Shown piece after piece: positions 16,367 through 25,564 of a DNA stretch of 64,000 bases (within the stretch, counting starts at the first letter, position 1; every line of letters starts with the position of its first letter). Made by a program: the position numbers and the translations under genes. This DNA comes from Alphaproteobacteria bacterium. Lineage in GTDB: Bacteria; Pseudomonadota; Alphaproteobacteria; TMED109. The stretch covers positions 21,681 to 85,680 of the forward strand of contig JAJDYI010000064.1 in NCBI GenBank assembly GCA_022825235.1. The letters are read 5' to 3'. The notes under the pieces were generated by a model, which did not search any database, was not told the DNA's origin, and saw only the letters and a list, made by a program, of their open reading frames with translations.

Positions 16367-17878
16367 ATGCCGGGAATGTCCGTCGCCAAATCGCTGCATC
16401 AGATGCCCGAGGCGTTCGTGTCGGACAAGGCGATCACGCGGCAGGTGTCCCGGATGGTCAAGGCCGGCAAGCTGCGCAAGCTGGCCTCGCGACTTTATAC
16501 CCGCGACCTGACCGACCGGCCCGAGGCGGTCGTCGCCCGCAACCTGTGGCAGATCGTTGCCGGCTTTTTCCCCGGCGCGCTGATCGCCGACCGCACGGCA
16601 CTGGAAAACGCCCCGGCGAGCGATGGTTCGGTCTGCCTGGTTGCCGATCGCGGAAGAGACATTCACCTGCCCGGCCACGTCCTCCGGCCACGGCGAGGCG
16701 CGGGGCCGCTTCCTTCGGACCGGCCCTTCCTCGCTGAACTGTTCCTGAGCGCGACGGCGCGCGCCTATCTGGAAAACATGCGCCCATCGCGCGCACGGGG
16801 AGGCTTGGTTGCGCGCACCCTCGGACGGGCGGAGATTGAGGAACGGCTTGACGCTCTGATCCGCCGTTCGGGTGAAGAAGCCGCCAACCGTCTTCGTGAC
16901 GAAATCCGCGCCACGGCACCAAGTCTCGGCCTCGGAGCGGAAGCTGCGGCGCTTGATGCCCTGATTGGCGCCCTGCTCGGCACCCGTACGGCAGCGTTGA
17001 CCGCGCCCGCCGCCATGGCGCGGCGGCATGGCCGCCCCTTCGATCCGGCCCGGCTCGCGCTGTTCGGAACCCTGCACGCGGCGCTGCGCGATCATCCCCC
17101 GCTTTCGCGTATCGCTCCGGACCGCACGACCGAGGGTTCCGCGACGCTCGCCTTCTTCGATGCCTACTTCTCGAATTTCATCGAGGGTACCGAATTCGAT
17201 GTCGGGGAGGCCGCCGACATCGTCTTCCGCGGCTACATCCCCAACGAGCGACCGGAAGACGCGCACGACGTGCTCGGCACGTGGCGGATCGTCTCCGATG
17301 ACCGGGAAATGCGCCGCACACCAACCAACGCCGCCACACTCGAAGCGCTCCTCAAGTCCCGCCACGCGACCATCATGGAAGGCCGCCCCGACCGGCGACC
17401 AGGGTCTTTCAAGCAGGCGGAGAACCGGGCCGGGGCCACCGTCTTCGTCGCGCCGGAACTGGTCGCGGGTACCCTGTCTCATGGCCTGGAACTTTGCCGA
17501 AGCCTGGAGACACCGTTCCAGCGCGCAGCCTTCATGATGTTTCTCATTACCGAGGTCCACCCCTTTGCCGACGGCAACGGGCGAACCGCGCGGATCATGA
17601 TGAACGCCGAGCTGGTGGCAGCGGGCGAGGAACGGATCATCGTGCCCAGCGTGTACCGCGCAAACTACCTGTCGGCGCTGCGAGCGCTGTCCCGGACGGG
17701 TCGGCCGGAGCCGATGATCCGCATGCTCGATTATGCGCAGAAATGGACGGCGGCCGTCGACTGGCGCTCCGTGGAGGAGACCCGGCGCGAGCTCGACGCC
17801 TGCGACGCATTCCTTGACGCCTCGGTCGCCGAGGAAGAGGGGAAGCGGCTCAGGATGCCGGGACTGTCGGCGGGTTGA
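16367..17878 (+). CDS. Fic protein with AbiEi-like N-terminal DNA-binding domain
   Basis: A 503-residue two-part protein. Residues 1-130 look like the winged-helix antitoxin domain of AbiEi/type IV systems (VSDKAITRQVSRMVKAGKLRKLASRLYTRDL, then VARNLWQIVAGFFPGALIADRTAL). The C-terminal half is a Fic core with HPFADGNGRTAR at 398-409 and the inhibitory motif SNFIEG at 269-274. Strong GGAGGAGGG precedes the start. Direct repeats in the promoter suggest self-repression. It differs completely in architecture from the Fic gene 300 bases upstream, so this is not a recent duplication. Fusion of a repressor-like domain to a Fic core suggests a self-contained toxin/antitoxin-like device; the target is unknown. 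Confidence 0.88.
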   Translation: MPGMSVAKSLHQMPEAFVSDKAITRQVSRMVKAGKLRKLASRLYTRDLTDRPEAVVARNLWQIVAGFFPGALIADRTALENAPASDGSVCLVADRGRDIHLPGHVLRPRRGAGPLPSDRPFLAELFLSATARAYLENMRPSRARGGLVARTLGRAEIEERLDALIRRSGEEAANRLRDEIRATAPSLGLGAEAAALDALIGALLGTRTAALTAPAAMARRHGRPFDPARLALFGTLHAALRDHPPLSRIAPDRTTEGSATLAFFDAYFSNFIEGTEFDVGEAADIVFRGYIPNERPEDAHDVLGTWRIVSDDREMRRTPTNAATLEALLKSRHATIMEGRPDRRPGSFKQAENRAGATVFVAPELVAGTLSHGLELCRSLETPFQRAAFMMFLITEVHPFADGNGRTARIMMNAELVAAGEERIIVPSVYRANYLSALRALSRTGRPEPMIRMLDYAQKWTAAVDWRSVEETRRELDACDAFLDASVAEEEGKRLRMPGLSAG

Positions 17879-18232
17879 CGGTATCCCGTGCGCGCATCCG
17901 GCCGGTCAGATGTCAAGGAACGGCAACGAATCTGCGGCACGCCTCAGGCCCGCCGCCCGGGCCTGGACTGCGTCCTGGTCGCCCGGACGCTGTCGTTCAC
18001 CCTGGTCACGCGGCCCTTCGCCACCCGGTGCCGCGCTGCGGGACCGGTCGCGAAGCGCTGAGAACCGTACACAGCCTGAACCCGCAAACCCCTTGTCGGT
18101 CGAGGGGCTGCCGTCTTCCTGTCCGGGGATTTCGGATTGGGGAACCTGGGTCCGGTCATCGCCTTCGCCCGCGCTCGAAGCCGGGCGATGCCGCAGCTAT
18201 CATCGAACGTCGCTTACGCTGCGGGGGATCCG
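17879..18232. other. intergenic, no gene seen
   Basis: About 350 bases between the second Fic gene and the DUF4864 gene. Overlapping short frames on both strands lack domains. No RNA gene or repeat was recognised. Confidence 0.4.
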
Positions 18233-18736
18233 ATGATGACCTCACCGATGCGAAGCCTGATCCCGTCAATGCTCCTTTGCCTCGCGCTTCTGCCGGCGGC
18301 AGCGCCTGCGCAGGAAGCCGGGCCCCGTGACGCGGATCCCCTGAGCGAGGACCTCGTTCCGGCACCGGTATTGTCGCCCGGCGAAGTCGTCCGCATCCAG
18401 CTTGAGGCGCTGCGGCGCAACGACGAGCGCGACCTGGGCATCGAGGTCGCGTTTCGCTTTGCCTCGCCCGCCAACCGTGCCCACACCGGCCCCCTGTGGC
18501 GCTTCATTCGCATGATCCGCAACGGCCCCTATGCGCTCATGCTGGATTTCCACGCTGCGAGCTACGGGCCCGTGGAGGCGAGCGGCAACCAGGCGCGCCA
18601 GCGGGTGGTCCTGGCGGACGCGACGACGAGCGTGACCTACTGGTTCTATCTCTCCCGGCAGACCGACACCCCCTACGCCGACTGCTGGATGACCGACGCC
18701 GTGTTCATCGAACCCGTCGAGGGGCACGCGGCGTGA
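18233..18736 (+). CDS. exported DUF4864 protein
   Basis: A 167-residue secreted protein: signal peptide MRSLIPSMLLCLALLPAAAPAQA-like with cleavage near PAQ, then a DUF4864 domain (EVVRIQLEALRRND, AFRFASPANRAHTGPLWRFIRMIRNGPYALMLDF, ATTSVTYWFYLSRQ, CWMTDAVF). These are NTF2-like folds common in alphaproteobacteria and cyanobacteria; function unknown. The start at 18233 follows a GGGGG element; the reading from 18137 would bury the signal peptide and is rejected. Confidence 0.82.
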   Translation: MMTSPMRSLIPSMLLCLALLPAAAPAQEAGPRDADPLSEDLVPAPVLSPGEVVRIQLEALRRNDERDLGIEVAFRFASPANRAHTGPLWRFIRMIRNGPYALMLDFHAASYGPVEASGNQARQRVVLADATTSVTYWFYLSRQTDTPYADCWMTDAVFIEPVEGHAA

Positions 18737-18912
18737 GCTCGCTGTCGTTCCGGTCCCGGCCATCCGGACTTACGGAGGATCAGCGGGCGAACTGAGGACG
18801 AGCGGCCCGCGGCTCGTGGACGTGCGTCAGGTCGCGGGCGCCACCCGCCAGGCCGGTCAGCGATCTTCCCGGCCGGACGGGGCGAGGTGCGGGCTCCCTC
18901 CGGAACCCGGCG

Positions 18913-19674
18913 CTACTGGCGAAGCCGGAAGTCGTTCTCGCCCGACTCGTCGATGCCCCGGACGAGGAACACGGTCCGGTTCGCGTGGTCGCTCACGCCC
19001 TTTTCGGCGGCGAGGCGGCGGGCGAAGTCCCGATCGAAGACCGTGCTGGTCGGCATGTAGCGGAGGGTCATGCCGCGGCGCGACCGATCGGAACGATTGG
19101 CCCTGGAGCCGTGGGTCAGGTAGACGTCATGCAGCGAAATCTGGCCGGGTTCGAGCTCCAGGTTGACCGCTTCGGCGAGGTCGATCTGGTCGTCGTCGAT
19201 CTCCTGGTGCAGGGTCAGTTCCGGGTCGGCGTTGGTGTGGTGCGAACGGAGTCTCCTCGCCTTGTGGCTGCCCCGGATCACCTGGAGGCAGCCGTTCTCG
19301 GCGTTCGCCGCATCGACCGCGATCCAGACCGTGCACGTCGCCAGCGGCCGGAGCGGCCAGTACTCCCCGTCCTGATGCCACGGCGTCTCGTAACCGTCGC
19401 GCGCGGGCTTGGCGAAGAAGCTCGAATTCCAGAGTGCGATGTTCGGCCCCAGCACCTGTTCGACCATGTCGAGGATGTCGGGATTCCTGGCATAGTTCAG
19501 GAAGGCCAGGTCGTACGCCAGGAGCGACGGGCAGTAGTTTCGGAAGTCGGGATACCGGGCGACGAGGCGGTCGTGATGACCGCGGATGTCGGCCAGGTCC
19601 TCGTCGGGCAGACGGTAATCGGGGATCACGTAGCCGTCTTCACGGTATTGCCCGAGCTGCTCGGCAGTCAGCAT
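18913..19674 (-). CDS. phytanoyl-CoA dioxygenase (PhyH) family protein
   Basis: A 253-residue Fe(II)/2-oxoglutarate-dependent oxygenase. The iron-binding facial triad is visible: H100 and D102 in TPWHQDGEYW and H188 in DVYLTHGSRANRS, with an Arg (R194 or R200) to hold 2-oxoglutarate. PhyH-type enzymes hydroxylate small molecules such as ectoine, phytanoyl-CoA, or secondary metabolites; the substrate is not deducible because the gene is isolated. The start (ATG 19674, MLTAEQLGQYREDGYV) is where the family normally begins. Confidence 0.88.
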   Translation of the reverse strand: MLTAEQLGQYREDGYVIPDYRLPDEDLADIRGHHDRLVARYPDFRNYCPSLLAYDLAFLNYARNPDILDMVEQVLGPNIALWNSSFFAKPARDGYETPWHQDGEYWPLRPLATCTVWIAVDAANAENGCLQVIRGSHKARRLRSHHTNADPELTLHQEIDDDQIDLAEAVNLELEPGQISLHDVYLTHGSRANRSDRSRRGMTLRYMPTSTVFDRDFARRLAAEKGVSDHANRTVFLVRGIDESGENDFRLRQ

Positions 19675-20110
19675 GGCACGCCTTCGTACGGAGATTTCGG
19701 GGAGCGGGCGGGGATGGTCTCACGCGCCGTGTCCCGATGCAACGCTCTCGGCCAGCCCGGTGCCGGCCGGCGAGGGGTCGGACCCGGCCTCGGCAATGCG
19801 CCGGGTCGCGTGGAAGTCCCTGAATCTCTCCCGCGGCACCGATTGCGCTTGCGGTGGGTGGCTCTGCGTAGGAAAATGCTGCCTGTGTCTATGGGCCCCG
19901 GCCGACCGGGTCGTCGCGGCTCCCCGGTGGCGGCCGATCACGCGGCAGGATGCAGCCGGCCTGCCGTCTGCGTGCCCGTTCCGTGCGCGCCTGCCTGATG
20001 GCGCGATTCCTCGAAGCCCGGATGGAATCCCGATGCGCCATGTCGGCGGACCGGTGTTTCGCCAGCCCGCTGATTCCTGCACGCCGCGGAACGCCTGTTG
20101 GAGAGATGTC
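19675..20110. other. intergenic between dioxygenase and nsrR
   Basis: About 435 bases between divergently transcribed genes. No coding region or known site was recognised; an NsrR-like palindrome was looked for and not seen on this side of nsrR. Confidence 0.4.
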
Positions 20111-20623
20111 ATGCAGCTGAAGCGATACAGCGACTATTCCCTGCGGGCGCTCATCTATCTCGGGCTCCACCCCGACCGGCGGTGCACGATCCGCGAGATC
20201 GCCGGTGCCTACGGCATTTCCCAGAATCATCTCATGAAGCTGACCCATCGCCTGGGTCAGGAGGGGTTCATCGAGACGTCGCGCGGCAGAAACGGCGGTC
20301 TGAAGCTCGCGAGGCCGGCCAGCGAGATCAGGCTGGGCGACGTGTTCCGGGTGACCGAAGGCGACGTGCATCTGGTGGAGTGCTTCCGGGACCCGGCCGG
20401 CAACACGTGTCCGATCGCGGGGCCGTGCGTGCTGACGAACGTGCTGGACTCGGCCCTTGCCGCGTTCATCAACGTTCTCGACCGGCACACGCTGCAGGAT
20501 CTGCTGGCGCCGTCGCAGGCGCTCCATGCCATCTTCTCGGCGCGGCGCGAGCATACGGCCGCGCACCGGCTGGCCGGCCCAGGCGCGGCCGTGACGAAGC
20601 CCGCGAACGCAGCCGGCTGCTGA
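20111..20623 (+). CDS. nsrR: nitric-oxide-sensing repressor NsrR
   Basis: A 170-residue Rrf2-family repressor. The HTH (TIREIAGAYGISQNHLMKLTHRLG, wing RGRNGGLKLA) is followed by cysteines C91, C100 and C106 (VECFRDPAGNTCPIAGPC), the C-x8-C-x5-C arrangement of NsrR, which holds an NO-sensitive Fe-S cluster. Reaction with NO releases DNA and induces NO-detoxifying genes. Next to nirV, nirK and norZ, these are its obvious targets, and a site resembling the NsrR consensus lies at 22823. The ATG at 20111 is chosen because similarity begins there. The 438-base upstream extension is non-coding. Confidence 0.93.
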   Translation: MQLKRYSDYSLRALIYLGLHPDRRCTIREIAGAYGISQNHLMKLTHRLGQEGFIETSRGRNGGLKLARPASEIRLGDVFRVTEGDVHLVECFRDPAGNTCPIAGPCVLTNVLDSALAAFINVLDRHTLQDLLAPSQALHAIFSARREHTAAHRLAGPGAAVTKPANAAGC

Positions 20624-20674
20624 ACCCCGGCGCTCGGGGATGCAGGCGGCGCCCTCCGGGCCGGTCGCCGACGC

Positions 20675-21511
20675 CTACGATTCCAACAGGACCCGGAAAC
20701 CGAAGTTGCCGGGCATGGGTTTCACCGAGCAGCCGCCGGAGCCGATTTCGCGAAGAAAGGTCTGCATGAAGCTCCGGTGCTCCCCCTGCAGGATCCGGAT
20801 CCCGCAGTTCTCCCTGAAGACGCTGCCCTGCTCGCTCGCGTAGGTGCGCTGCCAGCAGGAATCGGTCCACTCCCACACGTTGCCCCCGGTCCCGAAGACG
20901 CCGAACGCGTTGCCGTCGTCAGACCCGACCGGGCTGGTCTTGCGGGTCGGCCGGGGAACCAGCGCATAGTCCGAGGCCCAGGCCAGCCGCTTGTCCGTAA
21001 AGAGTTGCGGTCGTTCGAACGGCTGGCCCGAGCCTGCCCGCGCGGCATACTCCCATTCGTACTCCGTCGGCAGCCGGTACCGATGGCCGGTGGCATCGGA
21101 CAGCCACTGCAGGTACTGCGCAATGTCATCCCAGCTCACGTTGATCACGGGCCGGTCACCGCGTCCCCAGCCGTTGTCGGGCGGGCGATGGGCGCAGGCC
21201 CCGACCGCATGGCAGTAGTCCCACTGCGCAAAGGTCACCTCGAACTTGCCGATGTAGAAGGGCCGCTCGAACACCATGCGGCGCTCGTCGCCGCCGGCCG
21301 GGCCGGGTGCCTTGTCAGTCCCCGACACGGTCATCATGTCCCCGGCCGGGACCCGGACCAGCTCCGGCAGGAACGCGCCGGGGATCGGCGTCTCGGTCGG
21401 GCGGACTCCGGCGAACACGCCGACAAGCGTGCTAACCGCTGCCACCGCCACGACCGCCGCCACGAGGCCGGCGCGCCGGCCCAGCGGCAACCTGGGCATC
21501 CCGCGTGTCAT
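20675..21511 (-). CDS. nirV: NirV-like formylglycine-generating-enzyme (FGE-sulfatase) family protein
   Basis: A 278-residue protein with one membrane-spanning or signal-anchor helix (about 13-35, LVAAVVAVAAVSTLVGVFAGV) and a C-type-lectin-like FGE domain: RPFYIGKFEVTFAQWDYC, RPVINVSWDDIAQYLQWLS, YRLPTEYEWEYAARAG, FGTGGNVWEWTDSCW. Genes of this type next to nirK are called nirV; their exact role in copper nitrite reductase function is not settled. A perfect AAGGAGG precedes the start. It lies 78 bases downstream of nirK on the same strand and is probably co-transcribed with it. Confidence 0.85.
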   Translation of the reverse strand: MTRGMPRLPLGRRAGLVAAVVAVAAVSTLVGVFAGVRPTETPIPGAFLPELVRVPAGDMMTVSGTDKAPGPAGGDERRMVFERPFYIGKFEVTFAQWDYCHAVGACAHRPPDNGWGRGDRPVINVSWDDIAQYLQWLSDATGHRYRLPTEYEWEYAARAGSGQPFERPQLFTDKRLAWASDYALVPRPTRKTSPVGSDDGNAFGVFGTGGNVWEWTDSCWQRTYASEQGSVFRENCGIRILQGEHRSFMQTFLREIGSGGCSVKPMPGNFGFRVLLES

Positions 21512-21588
21512 CGGGTCTTCCTCCTTGGCGGCTTACCGGGCCGGGGGCCGGCCGCTCCCGGCATCCCCGGCCCGGTTTCCGTGCGTGC

Positions 21589-22710
21589 CTAGGCGGTAAT
21601 CGGGCCCGGGGCCTGGACCTGCGTCATCAGGTCGTCGTTCCATTCACCCTCGACGACCACGGTCGCCAGCGCGCCGAGCTCCACCGCCTCGATCAGGTTG
21701 TGCGACAGGTAGACGTACACCCCTGGCTGCAGGAACCGGTACAGGGCCGCGCCGGCCGAGCCGCCACGGATGAACCAGGTTTCCAGCCCCTCTGCCGGCG
21801 GGTCGGCGAACGATCCCTGCTCCCAGACGTAGTCTCCATGCCCGCCGATCAGATGCGGCCGCGAATCGCGGTTGGCCTGCGAATGGATGAACAGCACCGA
21901 TTCACCGACGTTCGCGGTCATGGTGTTGTCGCCCGTGAGCCCGCCGACGCGCCCGTTCATCACCACGTGGGTCGGGGTCAGCGTCCGCATGACCTCGAGC
22001 GTCTCCACCATGGCGTCGGCATGCGAGTCGTAGGACTTGAAGTTGCCGTCGGCGTCACGCGGTACGTAGAAGTCCTGTTCGCCGACGTAGTAGGCCTTGT
22101 CGTAGCGGAGAGAGTTGCCGTGCCGGTCCTTGAGGCCGTCGCGCGGCAGCACCATGACGGCGCCGTTCATCCCCGAGACCACGTGGTAGGGGATCATCTG
22201 CCCGCCCGGTGCGCAGTGGTAGATGTAGGTTCCGGGCTTGGTCGCCTTCCAGCGGAGCACCACCTGTTCGCCCGGCTGCACGAGTGTGAGGCCGCCGCCT
22301 CCGAGCGCTCCGGTCGATGCATGGAAGTCGATGTTGTGGGCGAAGATGTTGTCTTCGGGGTTCTTCAGCGTGAGCTCGATGTAGTCGCCCTCGTGGCAGA
22401 CCATCAGCGGGCCCGGGATTGATCCGTTGAACGAGAGCGCGTTGATGACGGTTCCGTTGTCGTCGATTTCGCGCTGGTCCTCGGTGGCCGTGAGCTCCAC
22501 CTCGATGATCTTCGGGCCGTCCGTCGCCACCTGATCGTGGGACGGGGCATGCGGGGGCGCGATGAGTTCCTGCTTCACACGGGGCAGGTCGCTCATCTCC
22601 GCCGCGTGCGCCTCGGTTACAGCGGGCAGAATCATCGGGTTCCCGGTCGAGAAGGCGCCCAGCGCGCCGCCGCCAGCCCACATCAGCTGACGTCTGTTCA
22701 TGTCCAGCAT
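21589..22710 (-). CDS. nirK: copper-containing nitrite reductase NirK
   Basis: A 373-residue two-cupredoxin nitrite reductase (nitrite to NO) in the periplasm, with an RR-containing signal ([16 protein letters not shown]). Type 1 copper ligands are H125, C166, H176 and M181; type 2 ligands H130, H165 and H337. The catalytic D128 (HNIDFH) and H291 (GGHGD) are present, so all active-site residues are intact. AAAGGAGG precedes the start. It is transcribed divergently from norZ and is followed by nirV. An NsrR-type palindrome lies 113 bases upstream. Product NO would be removed by the quinol NOR encoded on the other side. Confidence 0.96.
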   Translation of the reverse strand: MLDMNRRQLMWAGGGALGAFSTGNPMILPAVTEAHAAEMSDLPRVKQELIAPPHAPSHDQVATDGPKIIEVELTATEDQREIDDNGTVINALSFNGSIPGPLMVCHEGDYIELTLKNPEDNIFAHNIDFHASTGALGGGGLTLVQPGEQVVLRWKATKPGTYIYHCAPGGQMIPYHVVSGMNGAVMVLPRDGLKDRHGNSLRYDKAYYVGEQDFYVPRDADGNFKSYDSHADAMVETLEVMRTLTPTHVVMNGRVGGLTGDNTMTANVGESVLFIHSQANRDSRPHLIGGHGDYVWEQGSFADPPAEGLETWFIRGGSAGAALYRFLQPGVYVYLSHNLIEAVELGALATVVVEGEWNDDLMTQVQAPGPITA

Positions 22711-23248
22711 GGCTGATTCCTCCTTTTGGTTGTTGCCTCATCGCGAGGATTCGACGCGGCCCAAATGCAGATCAGCCCTGTGACTTCGACTCCTTGCAGA
22801 GACAATCAACGATGTCGATAAGAAGTATTCTAGATGCATGTTTAGGTACGGCAAGCGCATGGGAAGCCTGCCGGTTCCAGGATCCGTTTGATCGCTGCGG
22901 CTCGTGCGGACCGGGGGCAGCGAAGTGCGGGGTTGCGGGTGACCGGCTGGCCAGGCCCGCGTCCACCGGACGTCAGGCGCTGGCCCCGGTGGCGCGTTGC
23001 AAGCTCGTGTCAGCCCGGTACCCTCTCGCCCGGAGCCCCATAGCCTGACGCTCGCAAAGGCTGGCATGCCATAGAGGTCGGGTAGGTCCGGGGTGTTCGC
23101 GCCGTCGCGTGATGCGGATTCCCGGCTGGCTGGCCGGCTCTGGCCGGGACACGGACCCGCGCTGCAGCGTTCGTTCCCTGCAGCCGAGGCCACGCGCTTC
23201 CACGACGTTCTCTGCGGCCGGCCCAGGCACGCTGGCGCGGAGGCCCGC
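22711..23248. other. divergent nirK/norZ control region
   Basis: About 540 bases between divergent nirK and norZ. The nirK-proximal half is AT-richer and carries the NsrR-like palindrome at 22823-22839. No TTGAT-N4-ATCAA (FNR/NnrR) site was found by eye. The norZ-proximal half is GC-rich and can be read through in frame with norZ but has no similarity. Confidence 0.5.
22823..22839. promoter_or_regulatory. NsrR operator candidate
   Basis: AAGTATTCTAGATGCAT; the opposite strand reads ATGCATCTAGAATACTT, close to the NsrR consensus ATGyATTTnAAATrCAT (the two halves fit 7 of 8 and 6 of 8 positions). It lies between nirK and norZ, with nsrR in the same cluster. Consensus quoted from general knowledge of proteobacterial NsrR. 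Confidence 0.6.
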
Positions 23249-25552
23249 ATGAATTACCGCGAATTCTTCACCATCCCGAGGCTGTGGACGATGTTCGCCG
23301 TCCTGATGGTCGTGATGTTCGGAGCCCTGCTCCTGGTCGGCAGCCGGGCGTTCCACGAGGCACCGCCCGTGCCGTCCGCGGTCGTCATGGTGGACGGCGC
23401 GGATTCGGCCGAGCTGTTCACGCGCGCGGACATCCACCGGGGACGGGACGTCTGGCGCCGGCTCGGCGGCATGGAGCTGGGCTCGGTCTGGGGGCACGGG
23501 GCCTATCTGGCGCCCGACTGGACGGCCGACCTGCTGCACCGGGAAGCCATGGCCATGCTGGACGGCGACGGCGCCTTCGACGGCCTCTCCGAGCCGGAAC
23601 GCGCCGCCCGGATCGCCGGCTTCGCCGCCCGGATCCGTGTCAATACCTATGATCCCGCCACCGGCCGCATCGTGGTGTCGCCCGAGCGTGCGGCGGCGCT
23701 CGATGCCGTCACCGCGCACTACACGGCGCTCTTCGGCGGCACCGGCGACGGGCCCGACGCCCGGGCGCTCCGCGAGGCCTACGCCATCCCGAACGCGCCG
23801 CTCGGCCCGGCGCCGGACGAGGACATCCGGGCGCTGGTCTCGTGGTGGTGGTGGACCGCGTGGGCGGCGACGACGCTGCGCCCCGGCGACACGGTCACCT
23901 ACACCAACAACTGGCCCCACGAGCCGCTGGTCGGAAACCGCCCGAGCGCCGCGACCTTCATCTGGACCTTCGTGTCCATCGTGCTGCTGATCGCCGGTGT
24001 TGGCGCGCTGTGCTGGTTCTTCCTGCGGGAGCGGGAGGAATGGCAAAAGGACACCGAGCCCCTGGACGGCTATCCGGACGCCAACCCGATCGCCGCGGCC
24101 GACCCGAGCGCCTCGATGCGCGGCGTGGGCAAGTACGTCTGGATCGTCGTGCTCCTGCTCGGCCTCCAGATCCTCCTGGGCGCGGTCACGGCGCACTACG
24201 CGGTCGAGGGCCACGAGTTCTACGGCCTGCCGCTCGCCGACATCGCACCGTATGCGCTGACCAGGACCTGGCACGTCCAGCTCGCCGTCCTCTGGATCGC
24301 GACGGCCTGGCTGGGCGCCGGGCTGTACCTCGCGCCGATGATCGCCGGCTTCGAGCCGCGGTACCAGCGCCTGGGGGTTGATGCCCTCTGGGCCGCCCTG
24401 GTGGTGGCCGTCGTGGGATCGCTGGCCGGCGAGTGGCTCGCGCTGACCGGCCGAATGACCGATCCGGCGCTGGTCTACTGGTTCGGCCATCAGGGGTACG
24501 AGTACCTCGACATGGGGCGCTTCTGGCAGCTCCTCATCTTCGCCGGCCTGCTGATCTGGCTCGGCCTCATGATGCGCTGCCTGGTGCCGGCAATCCGGCG
24601 GGCGGGGCCGGACCGGAACCTCCTGATCCTGCTGCTGCTGTCCTCGGCCGGGATCGGCCTCCTGTTCGGAGCGGGGTTCCTGTACGAGCGCGACACGCAC
24701 CTCACCATCGCCGAGTACTGGCGGTGGTGGGTGGTGCACCTGTGGGTCGAGGGCGTCTTCGAGGTGTTCGCGACGGCGTGGGTCGCCTGGGTGTTTGTCC
24801 ACATGCGGCTGCTCCGGGCCTCCACGGCCGCGATCTACGTGATGTTCTCGGCCATGATCTTCCTGGGCGGCGGCGTGCTCGGCACGTTCCATCACCTGTA
24901 CTTCGCCGGCACGCCGGAGGCGGTGCTCGCGCTGGGCGCCGTGTTCTCGGCGCTGGAGGTCGTGCCGCTGGCGCTGATCGCCTTCGAGGCGCATGACCAC
25001 TGGCGGGCGGAACGCCAGGCCCCCTGGGTCCGGCGGTACCGCCTGCCGCTCATGTTCTTCCTGGCAGTCGCGTTCTGGAACCTGGTCGGCGCCGGCGTGC
25101 TCGGCTTCCTGATCAATCCGCCGCTCGCCCTCTACTACCTGCAGGGCCTGCTGACGACGCCCACCCACGGGCACGCGGCGCTGTTCGGCGTCTACGGCAT
25201 GCTGGGAATCGGACTCCTGCTGCTGTGCCGCCGCGACCTCCCGCGGACGGCAGCCTGGTCCGACCGGACCCTCCGCTGGGTGTTCTGGCTGTTCAACGGC
25301 GGCCTCGCGCTCATGGTGTTCGGCTCGTTGCTGCCCCAGGGCATCGTGCAGGCGCTCGTGTCCTTCGAGCAGAGCTACTGGCATGCGCGGACGCCGGAAC
25401 TGCTGCATTCACCGCTGATGGAGACACTGGTGTGGCTCCGCGTTCCGGGGGATGTCGTGTTTGCGCTCGGGGCCCTGTTGCTGCTGGTGTTCCTGGTGCG
25501 CCTCGAATTCGGCTCGCGCGAACGGAATACGACCGCGCCGGAAACGGCGTGA
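23249..25552 (+). CDS. norZ: quinol-dependent nitric oxide reductase NorZ (qNOR)
   Basis: A 767-residue single-subunit nitric oxide reductase (2 NO to N2O) of the haem-copper oxidase superfamily, fusing the NorC-like extracytoplasmic region to the NorB core. After the first helix (MFAVLMVVMFGALLLVG) comes the periplasmic domain with WRRLGGMELGSVWGHGAYLAPDWTADLLHREAM, a qNOR hallmark, and no c-haem CxxCH. The core helices follow, with HVQLAVLWIATAWLGAGLYLAP, WWVVHLWVEGVFEVFATAW and FHHLYFAGTP containing the metal-ligand histidines and the FeB-site glutamate. The ATG at 23249 has GGAGG 5 bases upstream. It takes electrons from quinol and detoxifies or respires NO from the neighbouring NirK. Confidence 0.96.
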   Translation: MNYREFFTIPRLWTMFAVLMVVMFGALLLVGSRAFHEAPPVPSAVVMVDGADSAELFTRADIHRGRDVWRRLGGMELGSVWGHGAYLAPDWTADLLHREAMAMLDGDGAFDGLSEPERAARIAGFAARIRVNTYDPATGRIVVSPERAAALDAVTAHYTALFGGTGDGPDARALREAYAIPNAPLGPAPDEDIRALVSWWWWTAWAATTLRPGDTVTYTNNWPHEPLVGNRPSAATFIWTFVSIVLLIAGVGALCWFFLREREEWQKDTEPLDGYPDANPIAAADPSASMRGVGKYVWIVVLLLGLQILLGAVTAHYAVEGHEFYGLPLADIAPYALTRTWHVQLAVLWIATAWLGAGLYLAPMIAGFEPRYQRLGVDALWAALVVAVVGSLAGEWLALTGRMTDPALVYWFGHQGYEYLDMGRFWQLLIFAGLLIWLGLMMRCLVPAIRRAGPDRNLLILLLLSSAGIGLLFGAGFLYERDTHLTIAEYWRWWVVHLWVEGVFEVFATAWVAWVFVHMRLLRASTAAIYVMFSAMIFLGGGVLGTFHHLYFAGTPEAVLALGAVFSALEVVPLALIAFEAHDHWRAERQAPWVRRYRLPLMFFLAVAFWNLVGAGVLGFLINPPLALYYLQGLLTTPTHGHAALFGVYGMLGIGLLLLCRRDLPRTAAWSDRTLRWVFWLFNGGLALMVFGSLLPQGIVQALVSFEQSYWHARTPELLHSPLMETLVWLRVPGDVVFALGALLLLVFLVRLEFGSRERNTTAPETA

Positions 25553-25564
25553 CCGGAGGGTCGG

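Noticed and set aside
22711..22822. FNR/NnrR box before nirK
   Set aside because: TTGCAGAGACAA in this region has a 6-base spacer between TTG and CAA instead of 8, so it does not fit the family consensus.
23093..23248. 52-residue N-terminal extension of norZ
   Set aside because: No similarity and no signal; the start at 23249 has a GGAGG and begins with the family N-terminus.
22971..25408. 811-codon open frame antisense to norZ
   Set aside because: His/Glu/Arg/Gln-rich shadow of the real norZ gene in GC-rich DNA; no domain and no independent evidence. The same applies to the long antisense frames over tkt, dnaK and the sufB-sufD genes.
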